The notes beneath the pieces were generated by a model. It saw nothing but the letters and a program-made list of their open reading frames with translations, had not been told where the DNA came from and searched no databases. A stretch of DNA of 64,000 nt from Bryopsis sp. KO-2023 (Eukaryota > Chlorophyta > Ulvophyceae > Bryopsidales > Bryopsidaceae), in contig BSYQ01000005.1 in NCBI GenBank assembly GCA_030272585.1, positions 5,363,501 to 5,427,500 on the forward strand. The letters run 5' to 3'. The translations under genes were made by a program, and so were the position numbers. Of this stretch, positions 12,701-25,295 are shown piece by piece. The first letter of the stretch is position 1. Each line of letters starts with the position of its first letter.

Positions 12701-13557
12701 ATCAAGGTCGAAAGCCCTCCCGTGGCGAGGAAGCCTTTCACCGAAAAAGGTTGATCCAACCCACCCCCCGTGTTTCACCCCCCGTTCAACCCCCCCCCCT
12801 TGCCCAAACTACAAAAAGAAAAAATGCACGGAGCAAAAATTTAGCACCAATTTGTCAGGACTGATAAAAAGAAGAAAGCACATCAAAAAACGAACAGAGC
12901 CTCTTCTCATATTCACTCCCTCGATCGTGGTTTTTACTAAAAAAAGACATGCTAGCCCCATCCTGATAGTGCTGCAAATCCCTACTGGTGGCCACACAAA
13001 TGACCTTCAGGATCTGCTAGAAAATGAATCAAAAACAAAAAATAAAAGAAAAAGGAGAACGCTCGCCAACACAAAAAACCCTTCCATCAGTCACCCACGT
13101 TAAACCCTAACCCTGCTTGTTCACACCACTAATAAAATTTTCTTCCACACTTTTTTTAAAACTTTCCTTTCTTTGTTTTGAAAACCCTCGTTCGCAGCAG
13201 CTCTGGGGGCCGTTACCTAACAGGGCTCTTTTCATAAAAAAAATAAACATAATTTCCCCATGATGTTTTTTTGAATGGAAAATCTCACTGAAACCCGGCT
13301 TCCAAAAAAGAAACAATAGAGATATTTACCCATGCCTCTTTATCCGCTTAGCAAAAAAAAAGAAAAAAAAAAGAAAGAAAAGCAGTCAAACAAGCAGCCT
13401 TAGCCCCCCCCTTGGTATTTCCACACCCCCCAAACCCGAAAAGACACAGCGTTCATATGTTGGTGGAAAATCAATTGTTGCCGACTCTTCCGAAAAAACA
13501 AAAGAAAAAAAAAGAAAAGCGAAAAAAAAGCTTTCGTTTTCTCTTTCTTTCCAATTT
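9796..13557. other. 3.8-kb gene-poor interval between convergent genes
   Basis: No open frame here shows domain-like composition, and the longest ones (for example 11543-11878 plus, 11806-12204 minus) are interrupted by A/T runs and lack plausible splice partners. The interval lies between the 3' ends of the RGG/RS gene and the sugar transporter gene, so it should contain both 3' UTRs. A short telomere-like string, AAACCCTAACCCT, occurs near 13102. An RNA gene cannot be excluded by eye. Confidence 0.5.
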
Positions 13558-16232
13558 TCAATCGGAGAGCATCAATTTTGAAACAATGCCTTGCAGAGTT
13601 TGCTGCTTTGTCTCGATCATCAAGACATAAACGAAGGCAAAGCCCAGTACATTTAAAAGTCCATACGCCAGGTACGTTCCAAAGAGACTCATCGCTTTGA
13701 GCATAATTGGGAAAGTGAGGCCGATGATCAGGCAAGCCACCCAGCTCAGACCAGTTGCAAAGCCAGCCACAGAACCCTTGATGTTTGCAGGCAGCACTTC
13801 AGCCACGTATATCCAAGGGACTGGACCAGCTCCGATCGCAAAGAATGCCATGTACAAGAGCACAAAGCCCAGGGATGCATTCTTTGACCAGGGGCCGGCG
13901 ACTGCAGAAGGAATATACACAGTTCCAATTTTTCAGATTCAGCACTACTACAAAGCCAGCAACAATTTGACTCTTGTGCTTAAATATCTTTCCGTGCCAG
14001 CAGCCAAAGATCTTGTAAGAATATTCCAAAGGAAAGTTGGAGGATACGGTGCCAACCCACAAACCCACTTCTTTAAAGAAATTAAAGCACTACAACTGCT
14101 ATCTGGATCCACATGCTCTCTCCCCCCCCCCCCCCCCTCCCCCTTCTCTTAGTCAACCGGGATGGAGAGACAGAGTCATTTTGTGCCGATTGTACACTCA
14201 CCGAGACCGGAAGTGGCCATGGACAATCCCAGGAGACCGAACGCCATTCCTCCCATGCTCCACAGCATCATTGGCCTCCTTCCATAGCGATCCAGCAACG
14301 GGGATGCCACGATGGTCATCAGCAAATTCATTACGCCCGTCAAAATACTGCTGAAAATGGGGTTCGACATTCCAGCAGAAGCAAAAACCTAGAATAGGAA
14401 ACGACAGGTTCACCACAGGTTCCTAGAGATTTTGAAAAGAAAAATCGCACTCTCTGCAGAGATCTGGAAAATCAAGGACACGAAGCGGAAGATAAATTGA
14501 GGCGATAAAATGAGGCAAATGAATGCTCACCGTGGATGAATACATAACGACAGTGTTGATTCCAGAGAGCTGCTGGAGCATGAGAACTCCAATTGCTAAG
14601 ACCACCATCCAACGGTAGCGTCTTCTCAAAATACAGCTCAAGCCTTCGGACTTTCCAGACAACTCCTTGATATCGCACTCACCCTATGAACACAGACACC
14701 CAACGATCTATCATTATTCTCTGTCAAAACCACAAAATCATATTCATGCGTTTTAGTTCAGTAACGAGTTAAAATCCATCAGATTGTGAAGGGATGCTGT
14801 TGTCTATATATAGATATACCTCCTCCATATCGTCAACCTCCAGCAAAGCCTTCTTTTCTTCTGCCCGTCTGTCGTTAGCAGGGCCATACAATTTCACTCT
14901 GACAGCCTCTGCCGAATCGTGCTTGCCTTTCCACTCCAACCAGACTGGACTCTCAGGAGCACAGTTCATCATCACAATCTACAACATCAGAAATAAAAGG
15001 GCTTCGACGATTGCATTTTGATCCTATATACATCTCAATTTTAGGCAAATGCTAATATCCAAACCAAGGTCGTTGGCTCTCTTCGGAAGAACCAGAAATA
15101 TCAACTTCCACATAACGAGAAATGTCAATACTTGAAAGGAGGATGTTATACATACATGTATATCTTGAGCTTCAATTGCAAGAAAAATCCGACAGGAAGA
15201 CCTCCCATGAGTTGGAATTTGTCTTTTTCCCAAGGAAAGATGGTTGTACAAACCTGCATCAAGGATCCGATGGCTCCAATGGCCAACATGACACGCCACC
15301 AAGAAATTTCCATAGAGAACATGTGGGTGTGCTCCATTCCGTACTCGTATGGCAGCCCAACGATATAGCTCCCCAGAATTCCAACATTACAGAAAATCTG
15401 GAAAAACACCAAATGAAAAGAAAATGCTCACGTTGCAAATGGATCACATCTGATCATGGCACTGACTTTTTCGTGAACTGTCTAGTTTCTAACGCAAGTG
15501 CTGCTGGCAAGTGGGCAATCGACGGGTCGGAAGTCGGAAACCCCACAGATCAAAAGATGCACAACCACAGCGCGCCAACCTCAACTAGGCACTAAATGTT
15601 TTCCCCACTTACGATCGAACTGGGGGCAACGAGCACAATAGCGCATTCCGGTCGCACCCACCTGCACGAGTGAACCAAGGCGGCCGCGCATGCTCGGCGG
15701 CGAAATCTCCCCGATGTATCGTGGCGTGTAAACCATCCCAGCCCCAGCTCCCAGACCCTGGATAAGCCGACCCAGCAGCAGAATCCAGGGGACGTTTCCT
15801 GTGCTGGCTGCGCTTGGCGACAGCGCACACATGACGCTTCCGATCACCGAGCCACCAGCTGAGTAGATTGTTGCGCTTTTGAGACCCAGCGAGTCACCCG
15901 CCCTTCCACCAAGGGTCGCGCCGAAAGCAGCACCAAGTAGAGCAATCGATACGACGCCCGCTCCCATCACGGTTTCGTCGAACGAGAGCTCCTCCGCGAG
16001 TTTGCCGAGGATCGTGTTAAGAACACCAGTCACGTAGCCTGAGCAACACGAAAGAGAATCACACAACACCCGCGAAACGCGCCACGGAGTGTGCGCGTTG
16101 CCTCCAGAAAGACCTATGCTGTACGTTTTTCCTCTCTTTTCGTTTGGACCACTCCAGGGGGATCTCACCATATTGAAAAGCACCGAGCACGGTTGCCAGA
16201 ACGGAAATCCAAAGCGTAGAGGTATGCGACAT
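13558..16232 (-). CDS. Sugar-porter (SP) family MFS transporter
   Basis: Seven exons: 16169-16232, 15662-16038, 15254-15397, 14820-14978, 14531-14683, 14202-14388, 13558-13901; 475 residues. Sugar-porter signatures appear in order: GRLIQGLGAGAG with YIGEISPPSMRGRLG after TM4, PESPVWL before the central loop, QQLSGINTVVMYSS in TM7, DRYGRRP in the loop after TM8, GPVPWIYVAEVLPANIKG in TM10, and ETKQQTL at the C-terminus. Twelve membrane spans are expected for the family, and the length is normal. It probably carries hexose or a related polyol in symport with protons; substrate and membrane are not decidable. The start at 16232 puts TM1 only a few residues in, with no transit peptide, so a plastid-envelope location (as for the plant plastidic glucose transporter) would need an unseen upstream exon. 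Confidence 0.9.
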
Positions 16233-16884
16233 GTTGAAGCAGAGGAGGGGCTCTGGAAGCACACTGATCAATTCGGCGCAAGCGGAGTAATATGTCGTCG
16301 AAGAACGGAGCGCGTCCTATGGTTTCTTGGAGATTCTGGCATTCAGTGAGCTGACTGACAACACCCCATGCTGCGAAGTGGCCCCTGACTTTGTCGTCTG
16401 GTGGAAGTATTCTTGTACTGTTTTTGTCGCTCTTGGCTTGAGCCCATTCAGAGTGGACATCCACTTGCAGCTTTCGCCTTCCTTTCTTTTGCGACATGCA
16501 CAAACAATTCTGGGGCAAAAGAAAGTCCATCCCTATTCAATCCCTTTGTTTCAAACCACCCAGGATGCAGGTCTGTTCCCGCGAGGAGGGGCCCCAGGAA
16601 TCGCAACCGCCCTCAGCGCTGAGAACGCTAGCGTTTCCGTCCTCGTTCCTAGCTCGATAAACAAGAAAACATAAAGGAAATTGCGACAAATTCACGGAGA
16701 TGCATGGACTTCGGCACGTTTGCGCTCGCTCGCGCTTGGCGGCTTGGCTCCATCAATTTCATCCATTTCGATTCTTCATCAATCGCTGCCACATCAGTGC
16801 ATCGTCAACCTCATTTCTGGCATCTGGGTTGGGGGGGGGGTCTGCTGCTCACTCCCTGTAGGCCAAAGACGTCCGAGGCGCACC
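16233..16884. promoter_or_regulatory. Shared promoter region of MFS transporter and HAT1
   Basis: 652 bases between divergent start codons. It contains both 5' UTRs. A G-run occurs near 16831. No family of binding sites could be named with confidence. Confidence 0.5.
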
Positions 16885-19800
16885 ATGGAGCGAGACGCCG
16901 TTCCCGAGCCGGAAGCCAAGCGTCTCAAGTTGGACGAGGGGACAATGCAACAGAGCGGAGCTCCAACTGTTCCAGCGAGCGAGGTCATCGCTATTCACTT
17001 GGTGGACGCAAGTCGCGACAAAACGGCTTGCTCCGCGGAGAGCGAGCCTTTCCACCCGGAATTCACGCACCAAGTGTTTGGGAACGATGAAACGATCACG
17101 GGTTATGAGGGGCTCACTGTGGATATCTTTTTGGACGCGAAAACATTTTATTCTCGAGTGGACGTTCGCTACGAGTCCTCCAGCCCTGGGGCCGACGACG
17201 TGGTGTTGAAACTCTCTGCTGCGCTGGAGGATGGTTTGCTTTTGTCGGAGCAAGAATTCAAAAACAAGCTTGACGACTATCCACACGACTGGTTGTCGAT
17301 CGAGGATCTGGGCACGGTGGTGGGTCGGAGTGATTGGAAAGCCGGGGAGCTCTTAGTGACCTTTGCAAATCTAGCCCAGGCAGGGCCCAAACTCCGGGTG
17401 AGAATTCAATCCGCTCCCCTGTTGCTCTTGGACTTCAGAAAGAGGATGGCAGCCCTTTCCCTGGTTTTTCTCTGGTTTATGCCAACTTGGTGGCAGCCTT
17501 AGGAAGGATTGCTGGAGAGGAAGGCAAAGTGATTGGTGTGGCTTTTGATTGTTTTGGCAGGAGTTGCACAATCGCTTGGAGCTTTTCTTGACATTCTTTA
17601 TCGATGGGTTTGCCTGCATCGATCCGGACGATCCAAATTGGGAAATATTCACAGCATCCTATAAGACGGAGTCCAGTCTTCGAGTTGTGAGTTTTTGCAA
17701 TTTTTTTCACTGTTCCTCGTCTTTTTTTTCCATATCTTTTCATGCAGTTTTTATCAAGGCTTCCAGAAAATGAGTGTTACTTAATGGTTCGAAAACAATT
17801 GACTTTTGCTTGGCCTAGGATGTTTCGATGAAATATGCCCAACTTAACCAAGGGACGATTTCCTCAAGGTCTTTTTCGCGTATGATTCCAAATCTGAAAA
17901 ATGGAATGCTTTTTCAGAGCTTTTCTCTTTTTCTTTTTCCTTTTTTTTGGAGGGGGGGGGGACTTTCCTTCTCGTTTTTATGAAATTTGAAACGAGCCTT
18001 TTGTGTTGGAAATAGATTGGCTTCGCGGTCATCTATAATTTACCTTTGCTGGAAAAGCGGCGAAAGAGGGTGGGGCACTTCTTCATTTTGCCAAATTATC
18101 AAGGCTGCGGGGCTGGAACGAAAATGCTCCAGTGCGTATATGAAATCGCTGCTGGCCATGAGGCTCAAGATGTTACGGTGATAATTCTCCAAACAAAACA
18201 GCACCAAGTTATAATATTTTTTCTTCTTTCTAGAAGTTTCGGGACTGTTGCAAAAATCCCAGATTCAGATATTCCAGAAATAACTCAACATATTCCAGCA
18301 GTGCATATTTACGGGCTTTATTGGTGGAGGTTTTGTATGCTTACCTATCTGTTTTGATTGTCCATCACTGGGCGATTTATCGCTTTTTTGTTGAATTCAG
18401 TCGATGCATCCTGTACGATCCCAACCCCTCAAATGATCTCTGTAATTTGAATTTGAGGGTTTGGCTCCTTGCAGCTGGAAGACCCGTCTGACAACATGCG
18501 GAGCCTCCGGGATAAATGGGACACCAAGAGGCTCTTCCAATGTGATTGGCTAAGGAAACATGCATCTAAGGTCAGACCTGATGCGCACCCCTCCAAGAAC
18601 GAAATAAGCAAACGTACCCTGAACGTGGTGATGTGCTCTTGGAGTTGAATCCCGTTGTAAAAAAAATGTCGAACGAAAAAAAACACAAAAAAAAGCCGTG
18701 CCCTGAAGCCTGATGGTTTAAAGAAGTGCGATATTCTATAAACAGATTTTTTTTTGGCATCTAAGAGCTTCCCCCCCGTCCTTCATTTTCAACTTGTTCC
18801 AATGGGTAAATTCTCGAACCACCTGCATTGTAATTCACAGAGGAATATCGGAATCTATCCTCTTCAATTTAAGAGTTAACTTTTGTAATATTTATTCCAC
18901 ACCCCACTTTTTTTTCTCTTGTAATGGAAATAAATTTGATGGGTGAATCGGGGACTGTAATGATTAGGTAATCAGCGAATTCGTTCAAAATCAACAGCAA
19001 AAGGTGGAGAAGCCTTCGGGTAGCAATGGGAAGCCGCCAACCCAGAAGACAACCAAACAGGGCTCGCATGCACTAGCACTCGATGCAGAGTATCGAAGGA
19101 AAATACAGGCCGACCTCAGGATTTCTCAAACTCAAGTGAGGGAAATGGAAAATATGGATACTTGTGCTGCCCTGAAATTGAAACGCTGCAAAGGGTAGCC
19201 ACAGAAATCGCAGATCGCCATGGTGTGAAAATGAATTGCATCTTTCTGGGTTTGAACGATGTTGATTTTTTTTTTGTACTTTCTTTTTGTATTTGATGGT
19301 TATTAGGTTATTCTTCTTTGGGAAGGCCTTTTGATGATCGAATCGAAGGGGGACTCCAAAATGATGGAAGCCGTGTGGGAGTTTGTATTTTGTCGACTGG
19401 CTAATCACTGGGGCTTGAATTCCGTCAGCAAGAAGCTGATTATCGAATCCAGAAACAAGGATGGGCCAAACGATTGCTTCATGATGGTCAAATGCCGTGA
19501 GTTTCTAATTCAAGAAAATTTGACACAGTAGAAAACTCATTGATATTGTTTGGGAAAGGAGAGGGGAGGGGGGGGTTAAGTGGTCGTGTGCAGCTCTCCT
19601 CATGGGAACGCTCGGCTGGTCAAATTTGGCACTACTCATCGGCTGTAGCCCAGGGTTTAAATCCTGATAATTCACAGTATTAATCCATTTTCGTGGATTT
19701 GATTTGAGAGAACCAGAGGCTCAGCTCGACCTATGAATTTGAAGAAACAGAGGAATGTTTCCGATTGGACAATCCACAGAGTTTTTATCACTTAATTACT

Positions 19801-19992
19801 TGATTTTTCTGGGTTTTGACTTCAGGAAATATTCCTCCGGTGCACGAAGCTTTGAAAAAGGGGGTTTTGTTGACCCCACCAGAAGAGACAGGGCATGAAG
19901 AGAAAGCCGAACAAGTAGAAAAAGAGGTCGAAAAGCGAATGCAGGAGCTGGCCAGAATAGCTATTCCATATTGGGAAAAAAATGGGGGCTAG
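16885..19992 (+). CDS. HAT1: Type B histone acetyltransferase catalytic subunit HAT1
   Basis: Seven exons: 16885-17397, 17561-17686, 18016-18177, 18475-18570, 18968-19135, 19307-19496, 19826-19992; 473 residues. The start sits in a good context (CACCATGG). A likely nuclear localisation signal, PEAKRLKLDEG, lies at residues 8-18. The N-terminal HAT1 domain follows (FTHQVFGNDETITGYEGL matches the family's HQ(L/V)FG-E-TI-GY block). The GNAT acetyl-CoA loop is YQGCGAGTKML, equivalent to QGQGHG in human HAT1. EDPSDNMRSLRDKWD corresponds to the EDPS-LRD block after it. Family knowledge: HAT1 acetylates newly made histone H4 at Lys5 and Lys12 before chromatin deposition, usually with an RbAp-type WD40 partner. 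The C-terminal third (exons 5-7) is helical and charged, as in family members, but divergent, so its exon borders are less certain. Confidence 0.9.
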
Positions 19993-20692
19993 GAGAAGAA
20001 ACACCGCCACTCTCTCCTACCCCCCCCCCCCCCAAAAAAAAAAGAAGATATTCTGAATTTATGCTTTCTGTGTTGATAGGCTTGGAAATTTGGTAGAAGT
20101 TTTGCACAGTGAAATCGAGCAAGAAGAAAAGGGAAAAAAAAAACACTCAGAAAAAAATAGCGAACATGATCCTTCAGCACATCGAAATTTTCTAGCAGGT
20201 GGTTTTAAAGAAAACATAGTCTTTATCTCAACATCTGATTACAAGCTACTGCGATTAAGAAAAAACAAAAGAAAAGCCTCCAACATTGACATATTGATAT
20301 CATCTTTTTCCCGCACACTTTGATTTTAGCCCCCTTCAAAATATTGGACTGAAACAGGTAGTCTGTCGAGCAACCAATCAATCTGTCAAGGGTTCATTTC
20401 AAACCCCCTTGAGTGGGTTGCGATCCGCTCATCCAGAGATTGGTCATCGGGTGGTCTTGTATTTCTGTCAGCAACAAAGAGCTTCAATAAATATAGTCCA
20501 TTGGATCATAATCAATTCCATGGCACAAACAATCCATGCAAGAATGACTGATATGAAAAAATACACCAAAAGGAAAAGAACCCTCTGCTGATAAATTCTT
20601 GATTGGGATTCACATCCAGGCAAAACCTTTGCTTAGAGAGGAGAAAATTCTTGAACCGTGGGAAAAATGGGCGTTGAAATTTTGAGCAGTGC
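19993..20692. other. Convergent 3' region between HAT1 and TyrRS
   Basis: About 700 bases holding the 3' ends of two converging genes. A long C-run followed by an A-run lies at about 20020-20043. No coding evidence. Confidence 0.5.
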
Positions 20693-23431
20693 TCAATAGA
20701 CCGAACATGGATGCATATAACCCTGCGAGTTATTATATTTCAGAAGCGGATGGATGTTTTTTTCTTTTTTCCCTTGTGCCACATGACCAACCTTGATTTT
20801 GGCAAGCAGGGCTTTCGCTTTCGCATCCTTCTGGAAATGATCCCTCACCGGTTGAAGAATGATATTCAAATGCTTTGCTAGCGCCGGTTTCAAATCGCCT
20901 GATGCAACAAAACAGAATTAAAAAAAAACATTACAAAAAAGGGAGCTAGCCCCCTCAAAAAAAGAATCGGTATTTTCATCATGTTTCTTTGCTATTTCAA
21001 AGCAAAACCCCCTGCCCAATCACAGTTCACTTCATTCAAAAAAACGAAATGAAACGAAATGGCCCCGAACAAAATGTTTCTTATTTTTTTCCATTTTTTT
21101 TCATCCATTTCTTCATTCTATGTTCTGCAAAGTTAAATGTTGGATAAGAGAATCCCGTTAACCAAGGACACAGGACAATACACTCATTACCTGGGTGCAA
21201 TGCTCCGTTCTTGTAATCCTCTCGGAGTTCATCCATGTCGGTGTAACTCCTGCACAACAATCAAACATCCATCAGCCAGCCAAAGCCAGAAACCAAACAG
21301 AAAATTGACCAAAGAAAGACAACAAAGGATGGGTTGACTCAGCATGAACTCACTTTTCCTCTTGGTCCTTTCTGGCGACATCGAACTTGCCAAACCATGG
21401 AAGAATGATGTGTTCGACGTACTCGATGCAAGGGTTGTCGGCCAGTTCTTGGGGCGGACAGAAAGCCTTTTTCACTTTACGGCTAACTTCGGCCTCATTG
21501 TCATCCATGAAAATCGCTGAATCGGGATCACTCTTGGACATTTTAGCTTGACCCTGAATCGGGACACAATCACCATTCATACAATACATACATACATTTT
21601 CCCTTTTCACTTGAACCAGGCCAACCCAGAAAATCATCGTCAGGGTGCACTTTTTTCATTTTTCGTTGTTTTCTTTGTCGAGAAAAACATAGTAATGTTG
21701 CACCAAGAACACCCCCACAGTGTAATATGCAGAATAGGCAAGGTTGCGTTTTGAAGTTACCTGGAGTAGCCCTGGCATCATTCTGTGCGACAGGATGATT
21801 GGCTTGAGTTTCCTCTTGACTTGGTCGCAGTATTCACGAGCCAACATGTTCACTTTGCGTTGATCCATCCCAAGCTGGCAAATGTCGGCCTGGGCATGGA
21901 AAAAAAAAGTCTCAAAACACAAATTCAATTATAGAGTAAAAAGACATCCTTGAAAGGCAGACTGGCAATACAATTTTTTTTTTTGTGTGTGTTTTTTCAA
22001 CTTTGAATCTTGAACGTGAAACAAAACCAGCAAAGGAAATACAGACCCCCATTCATACTTCAATTATATTGGAATGACTGGACTTGTCTATAAATAAAGG
22101 AAAAAAAAAGAAAGTACATTGAAAAACAGGCAATACACGCACAGTAAAACTCAAAACTTTACCTTCAGGAAAAATATGTCGGCACATTGCATACATGGGT
22201 AGAAAATCTGAGCCGCCGATAAATCGTCCGTTTCAGCTCGACCCATGATGGTCGAACACCGAATAACTCTTTTCAAATTGTTTTTCATGGCGACGTCCAT
22301 CACCAAAGTCCAGTACTCATCGGACCGCTTGTTGATTTCCTCGGAGGCCAAAATGAATTCCACCTTGGAAAGATCCATGCCCAGCACCTTCCAGATTTCC
22401 ACCATGTACTTACCGACCTCTCCGATCTTCTTCAAATCGCCGCCCATTTTGTTGTTGAGTTGAGCAAACCAGTCCGCAACCCTTTGTCACAAAGAAAAAA
22501 TAAATAAAAAAACAAATCATCAATACGATATTGAAGCGAACAATTGCCAGACTGTTCTCTCCCCCCCCCCGAATAAATAAATAAATAAATAAATGCCTGT
22601 CAGATTTCCCCCTCTTACCAGAATTTGAATGTGCATCCCGCTTTGGTCAGCTTGTTCACATTCAAAACTTTCATCACTCCCTGTCAAAATCCATCAAGAA
22701 GAAAACCAACCACACAGAGCCTGGGTTCAGCTATTTCAGAATTCACAATCACCGCAATGACCCGACCCACTTTATTATCTTCCGAAAAACAGCAAAAGAA
22801 AACAAAAGCAAACCCGAACAAACAAGAATTCCTTGATTTCCAAAACATTCACTGAAGCGCACCTGAGCGATATGCATTCGACCGGAAGGTTCAAAACCAT
22901 CATAGGCCACAGGATTCGGTTTGTTCGCCAGCAGCTTCCTCAGTTCTTCTTCTTGGATGCACTCCTCACCGATGCTCCTCACCAAGTCATACTTCTCATC
23001 GGCAGTCAGCCTTTTTTCAACCAAATAACCGAAATTTACCGAGCAAATTTTTTATTGTTTCCTGAATAATATTGTCAGTACCATACTGTACTGAGCTGCA
23101 ATCAAATGCAGCCACTGGTTGCCCCCAGTACTGATTACCTTTTTTTTTCTTTTTTTAATTTCTAAAAAATCTCATCACCAGCAAAACTTGATTCGTTGGC
23201 AATCCTCCCCTTCAAGGTACAAGTCCACCGGGGAAAAAAAAAATTGTTGGGGAGGCAGTGAAATTGAATTCCTTGTGTGGCAAAATCTGCCCTTTTTTTC
23301 CACTTTAGTCATTGTGCTTTTGTATTGCAGCATTATCGACATTGAAAAAAAACAAAAAAAACAAAAAACAAACTGGATGTTCCTTCCGCGTACTCGTCAG
23401 TGGAGGCGTCTGAGAGCTTCACAGCCGCCAT
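20693..23431 (-). CDS. Tyrosine--tRNA ligase, cytosolic eukaryotic type
   Basis: Eight exons: 23394-23431, 22863-23010, 22619-22680, 22163-22481, 21761-21889, 21354-21553, 21191-21249, 20693-20898; 386 residues. The protein joins tyrosine to tRNA-Tyr using ATP. The class I signatures are clear: GRMHIAQG (HIGH-type) at about 56-63 and KMSKSDP at 236-242. Other diagnostic blocks are DGFEPSGRMH, MQCADIFFLKADICQLGMDQ and LHPGDLK, all matching plant and animal cytosolic enzymes rather than bacterial or organellar ones. The 12-codon first exon is inferred from a GT donor at 23393 and a phase-correct join to LTADEKYDLVRSIGEE. The acceptor of exon 2 has a poor pyrimidine tract. The usual plant enzyme ends near the lysine-rich helix; here about 27 further residues follow. 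There is no EMAP-II or other C-terminal module. Confidence 0.95.
22572..22595. repeat. (AAAT)n microsatellite in TyrRS intron
   Basis: About six AAAT-type units directly after a run of ten C, within the intron between exons 3 and 4 of the TyrRS gene. Confidence 0.88.
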
Positions 23432-24185
23432 TTTCTCCGCAACAGGTTCTTTGGTTTCGTGTGGGGGGTCTGCTGGCACCTGAGATCCGCAAGCTTCTCC
23501 TGACATCGTTGTCGTTTTTGGAATTCCCTCGCAAGAATCTGCGTGGGCAGGATCGAACTTGCAGGAGTGCAGTCAGGAAGCTGATCGGATTTTTTTCGTT
23601 CTCATTCTTGAGGGGTAATCGATTACGAATAGGATGATCCGTTTCATTTTGTTTGTTTCTTTTTACATTTCATGGTCGTCACCCCAGAAGTACGGCTTGT
23701 CCAACAAAGGGGGAGCGGTGGTGGATTTCCTTTTTGTCTGTTCTATGAATGTGTGTGTGTGTGTGTTTTGCCCAGCTGCGCCAACCATTATACTACAACA
23801 TACACGGAAAAAAAGCAAGCAGATGGTCGAAATTCATATTTCATATATCCAGAAATAACACCACATTCATATCAACATGTCGGTGGCTGGCCCTTGGAAG
23901 TGTACGCAAACTAAACATGACCAATCAGATCCACAATTCATCTCAGTGAACCCCCTCCCCTCCCCCCCCCAAAAAAAAGATAAAATCAAGGAAATAAAGA
24001 CACACAACATGCAAGTTGGAAATTTCACTCAAAATTTCAGCATCGACATTGAGAAAGCCCCACCATCTTCGCACCACAAATTCTAACAGGCCCTTCCCAG
24101 AAAAAAAAGGAAAAAAAAAGGAAAAGAAAGAACAAAAATGAACCAACATGCATGCCACCACACAAGGAACTTTTCCTTCAATCTT
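23432..24185. other. Intergenic: TyrRS 5' flank and 3' flank of next minus-strand gene
   Basis: About 750 bases between two genes on the same strand. It holds the TyrRS promoter side (proximal to 23432) and the 3' UTR of the gene at 24186-25295. There is a GT dinucleotide run near 23751-23766 and a C-run/A-run block near 23958-23978. No coding evidence. Confidence 0.5.
23751..23766. repeat. (GT)n microsatellite
   Basis: About eight GT units in the intergenic region upstream of the TyrRS gene. Confidence 0.85.
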
Positions 24186-25295
24186 TCAATTATCCTTTTC
24201 TGACCGTAACCGTTCATTTTGCTTATTGACACACTCCATTCTCAACTCGGGGGTGGGTTCCCTGGTGCATTTGGTAGCTTCTCTAATGGTGGTCGAAACC
24301 CCACTCACACTCCGCCCCACACTACCCACCGTATTCCCAGTCACCTCGATCGCACTGTCGATCCTAGATTTCACCGAATCTTTGTTCTTTTCCACTGTCC
24401 CCACAATGCTATCCACCTTGGAAGTGACGCCAGTTTTCGCCTGACCCAGGGGCTCCAGCAGTCGATCCACTTTGTCTGACACAGCTTTGGTCGATTGACC
24501 GTAAAGAGCGGTCAAAGAAGAAATTTCCTTCTTGGTGGAGGCTTCTATGAACTCCAGATTCCTTTCAGCTTTGACGATGGGCTCCGGGGCAAACGGCCGG
24601 AGTTTGGGGGGGATCAGCTGGTAACCTCCCACTATGACCAGAATAGCTCCAAATGCAATGATGTAAGGACTGAGTAAAACCCCCAGCACCCCCAAGGTCA
24701 CCAGGCTTGTCTGATAAGGATGCCCCTGAACGAAATTGAAACTCTGCTCCAGAAACTTCACTGTGCCTTCCGGGTTGGATAATGTCAGCGATCCAACAAA
24801 GAAAAGCACTGCTGGGATGACTAAGAATCGAATGGTGAGTTTGGTCAGCCGGGGAATGAGATAATAGAGGACCCCCGCCAAAATGATGGTCACAATGGGG
24901 TTCTGTAACAGCAGCTGCAGGAGTGCCCAGGGATCGGAGAAGTCCAGGGTGGCTATGGTTTGCAAATCGATGCTGGCTGCAATCGAGGGAGCAGAAAACA
25001 GAAAAGGTCCGGCCAGAGATACTGGCATGGCCCACCAAATCGACATCATGTCGATTTCGCCCACCATGTTCCACCAATTTCGCTCTCCATCCCCTCCAAA
25101 TTTTGCGGTTTTGATCGAGGCTTGGGGCCGGGAGCTGGATTTGGCCGCGTGAACGCTCCGTCGTATTCTTTCGATCCGGCAAACGTTACGCAGCTCGCCA
25201 CACTGCTTGATGTGTGCACACGGAGTCCATGTGAAATGAGGCATTCTCGATGGATGGGCCCGATGGCCCACTGCAGGAACTCCAATACCCCCCAT
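24186..25295 (-). CDS. Unrecognised multi-span membrane protein, probably plastid-targeted, intronless
   Basis: A 369-codon uninterrupted frame. Residues 1-60 are basic and Ser/Arg-rich without a domain (HAAKSSSRPQASIKTAK), fitting a plastid transit peptide. Next come about four hydrophobic segments between residues 80 and 215 (for example TIILAGVLYYLIPRL, FLVIPAVLFFVGSLTL and two closely spaced spans ending GGYQLIPPK). The last 130 residues are charged, soluble and quasi-repetitive (KVDRLLEPLGQAKTGV, VGTVEKNKDSVKSRID), suggesting long amphipathic helices on one face of the membrane. A Cys pair flanks the last 20 residues. No known family was recognised. Thylakoid or envelope location is inference from the leader and spans. 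The frame stays open upstream to 25295; an internal ATG about 17 codons later is an alternative start. Confidence 0.72.
   Translation of the reverse strand: MGGIGVPAVGHRAHPSRMPHFTWTPCAHIKQCGELRNVCRIERIRRSVHAAKSSSRPQASIKTAKFGGDGERNWWNMVGEIDMMSIWWAMPVSLAGPFLFSAPSIAASIDLQTIATLDFSDPWALLQLLLQNPIVTIILAGVLYYLIPRLTKLTIRFLVIPAVLFFVGSLTLSNPEGTVKFLEQSFNFVQGHPYQTSLVTLGVLGVLLSPYIIAFGAILVIVGGYQLIPPKLRPFAPEPIVKAERNLEFIEASTKKEISSLTALYGQSTKAVSDKVDRLLEPLGQAKTGVTSKVDSIVGTVEKNKDSVKSRIDSAIEVTGNTVGSVGRSVSGVSTTIREATKCTREPTPELRMECVNKQNERLRSEKDN

Noticed and set aside
13099-13115. Telomere-like string AAACCCTAACCCT
   Set aside because: Only about two repeat units. It may be a telo-box or chance, and it is in a gene-poor region without a nearby promoter.
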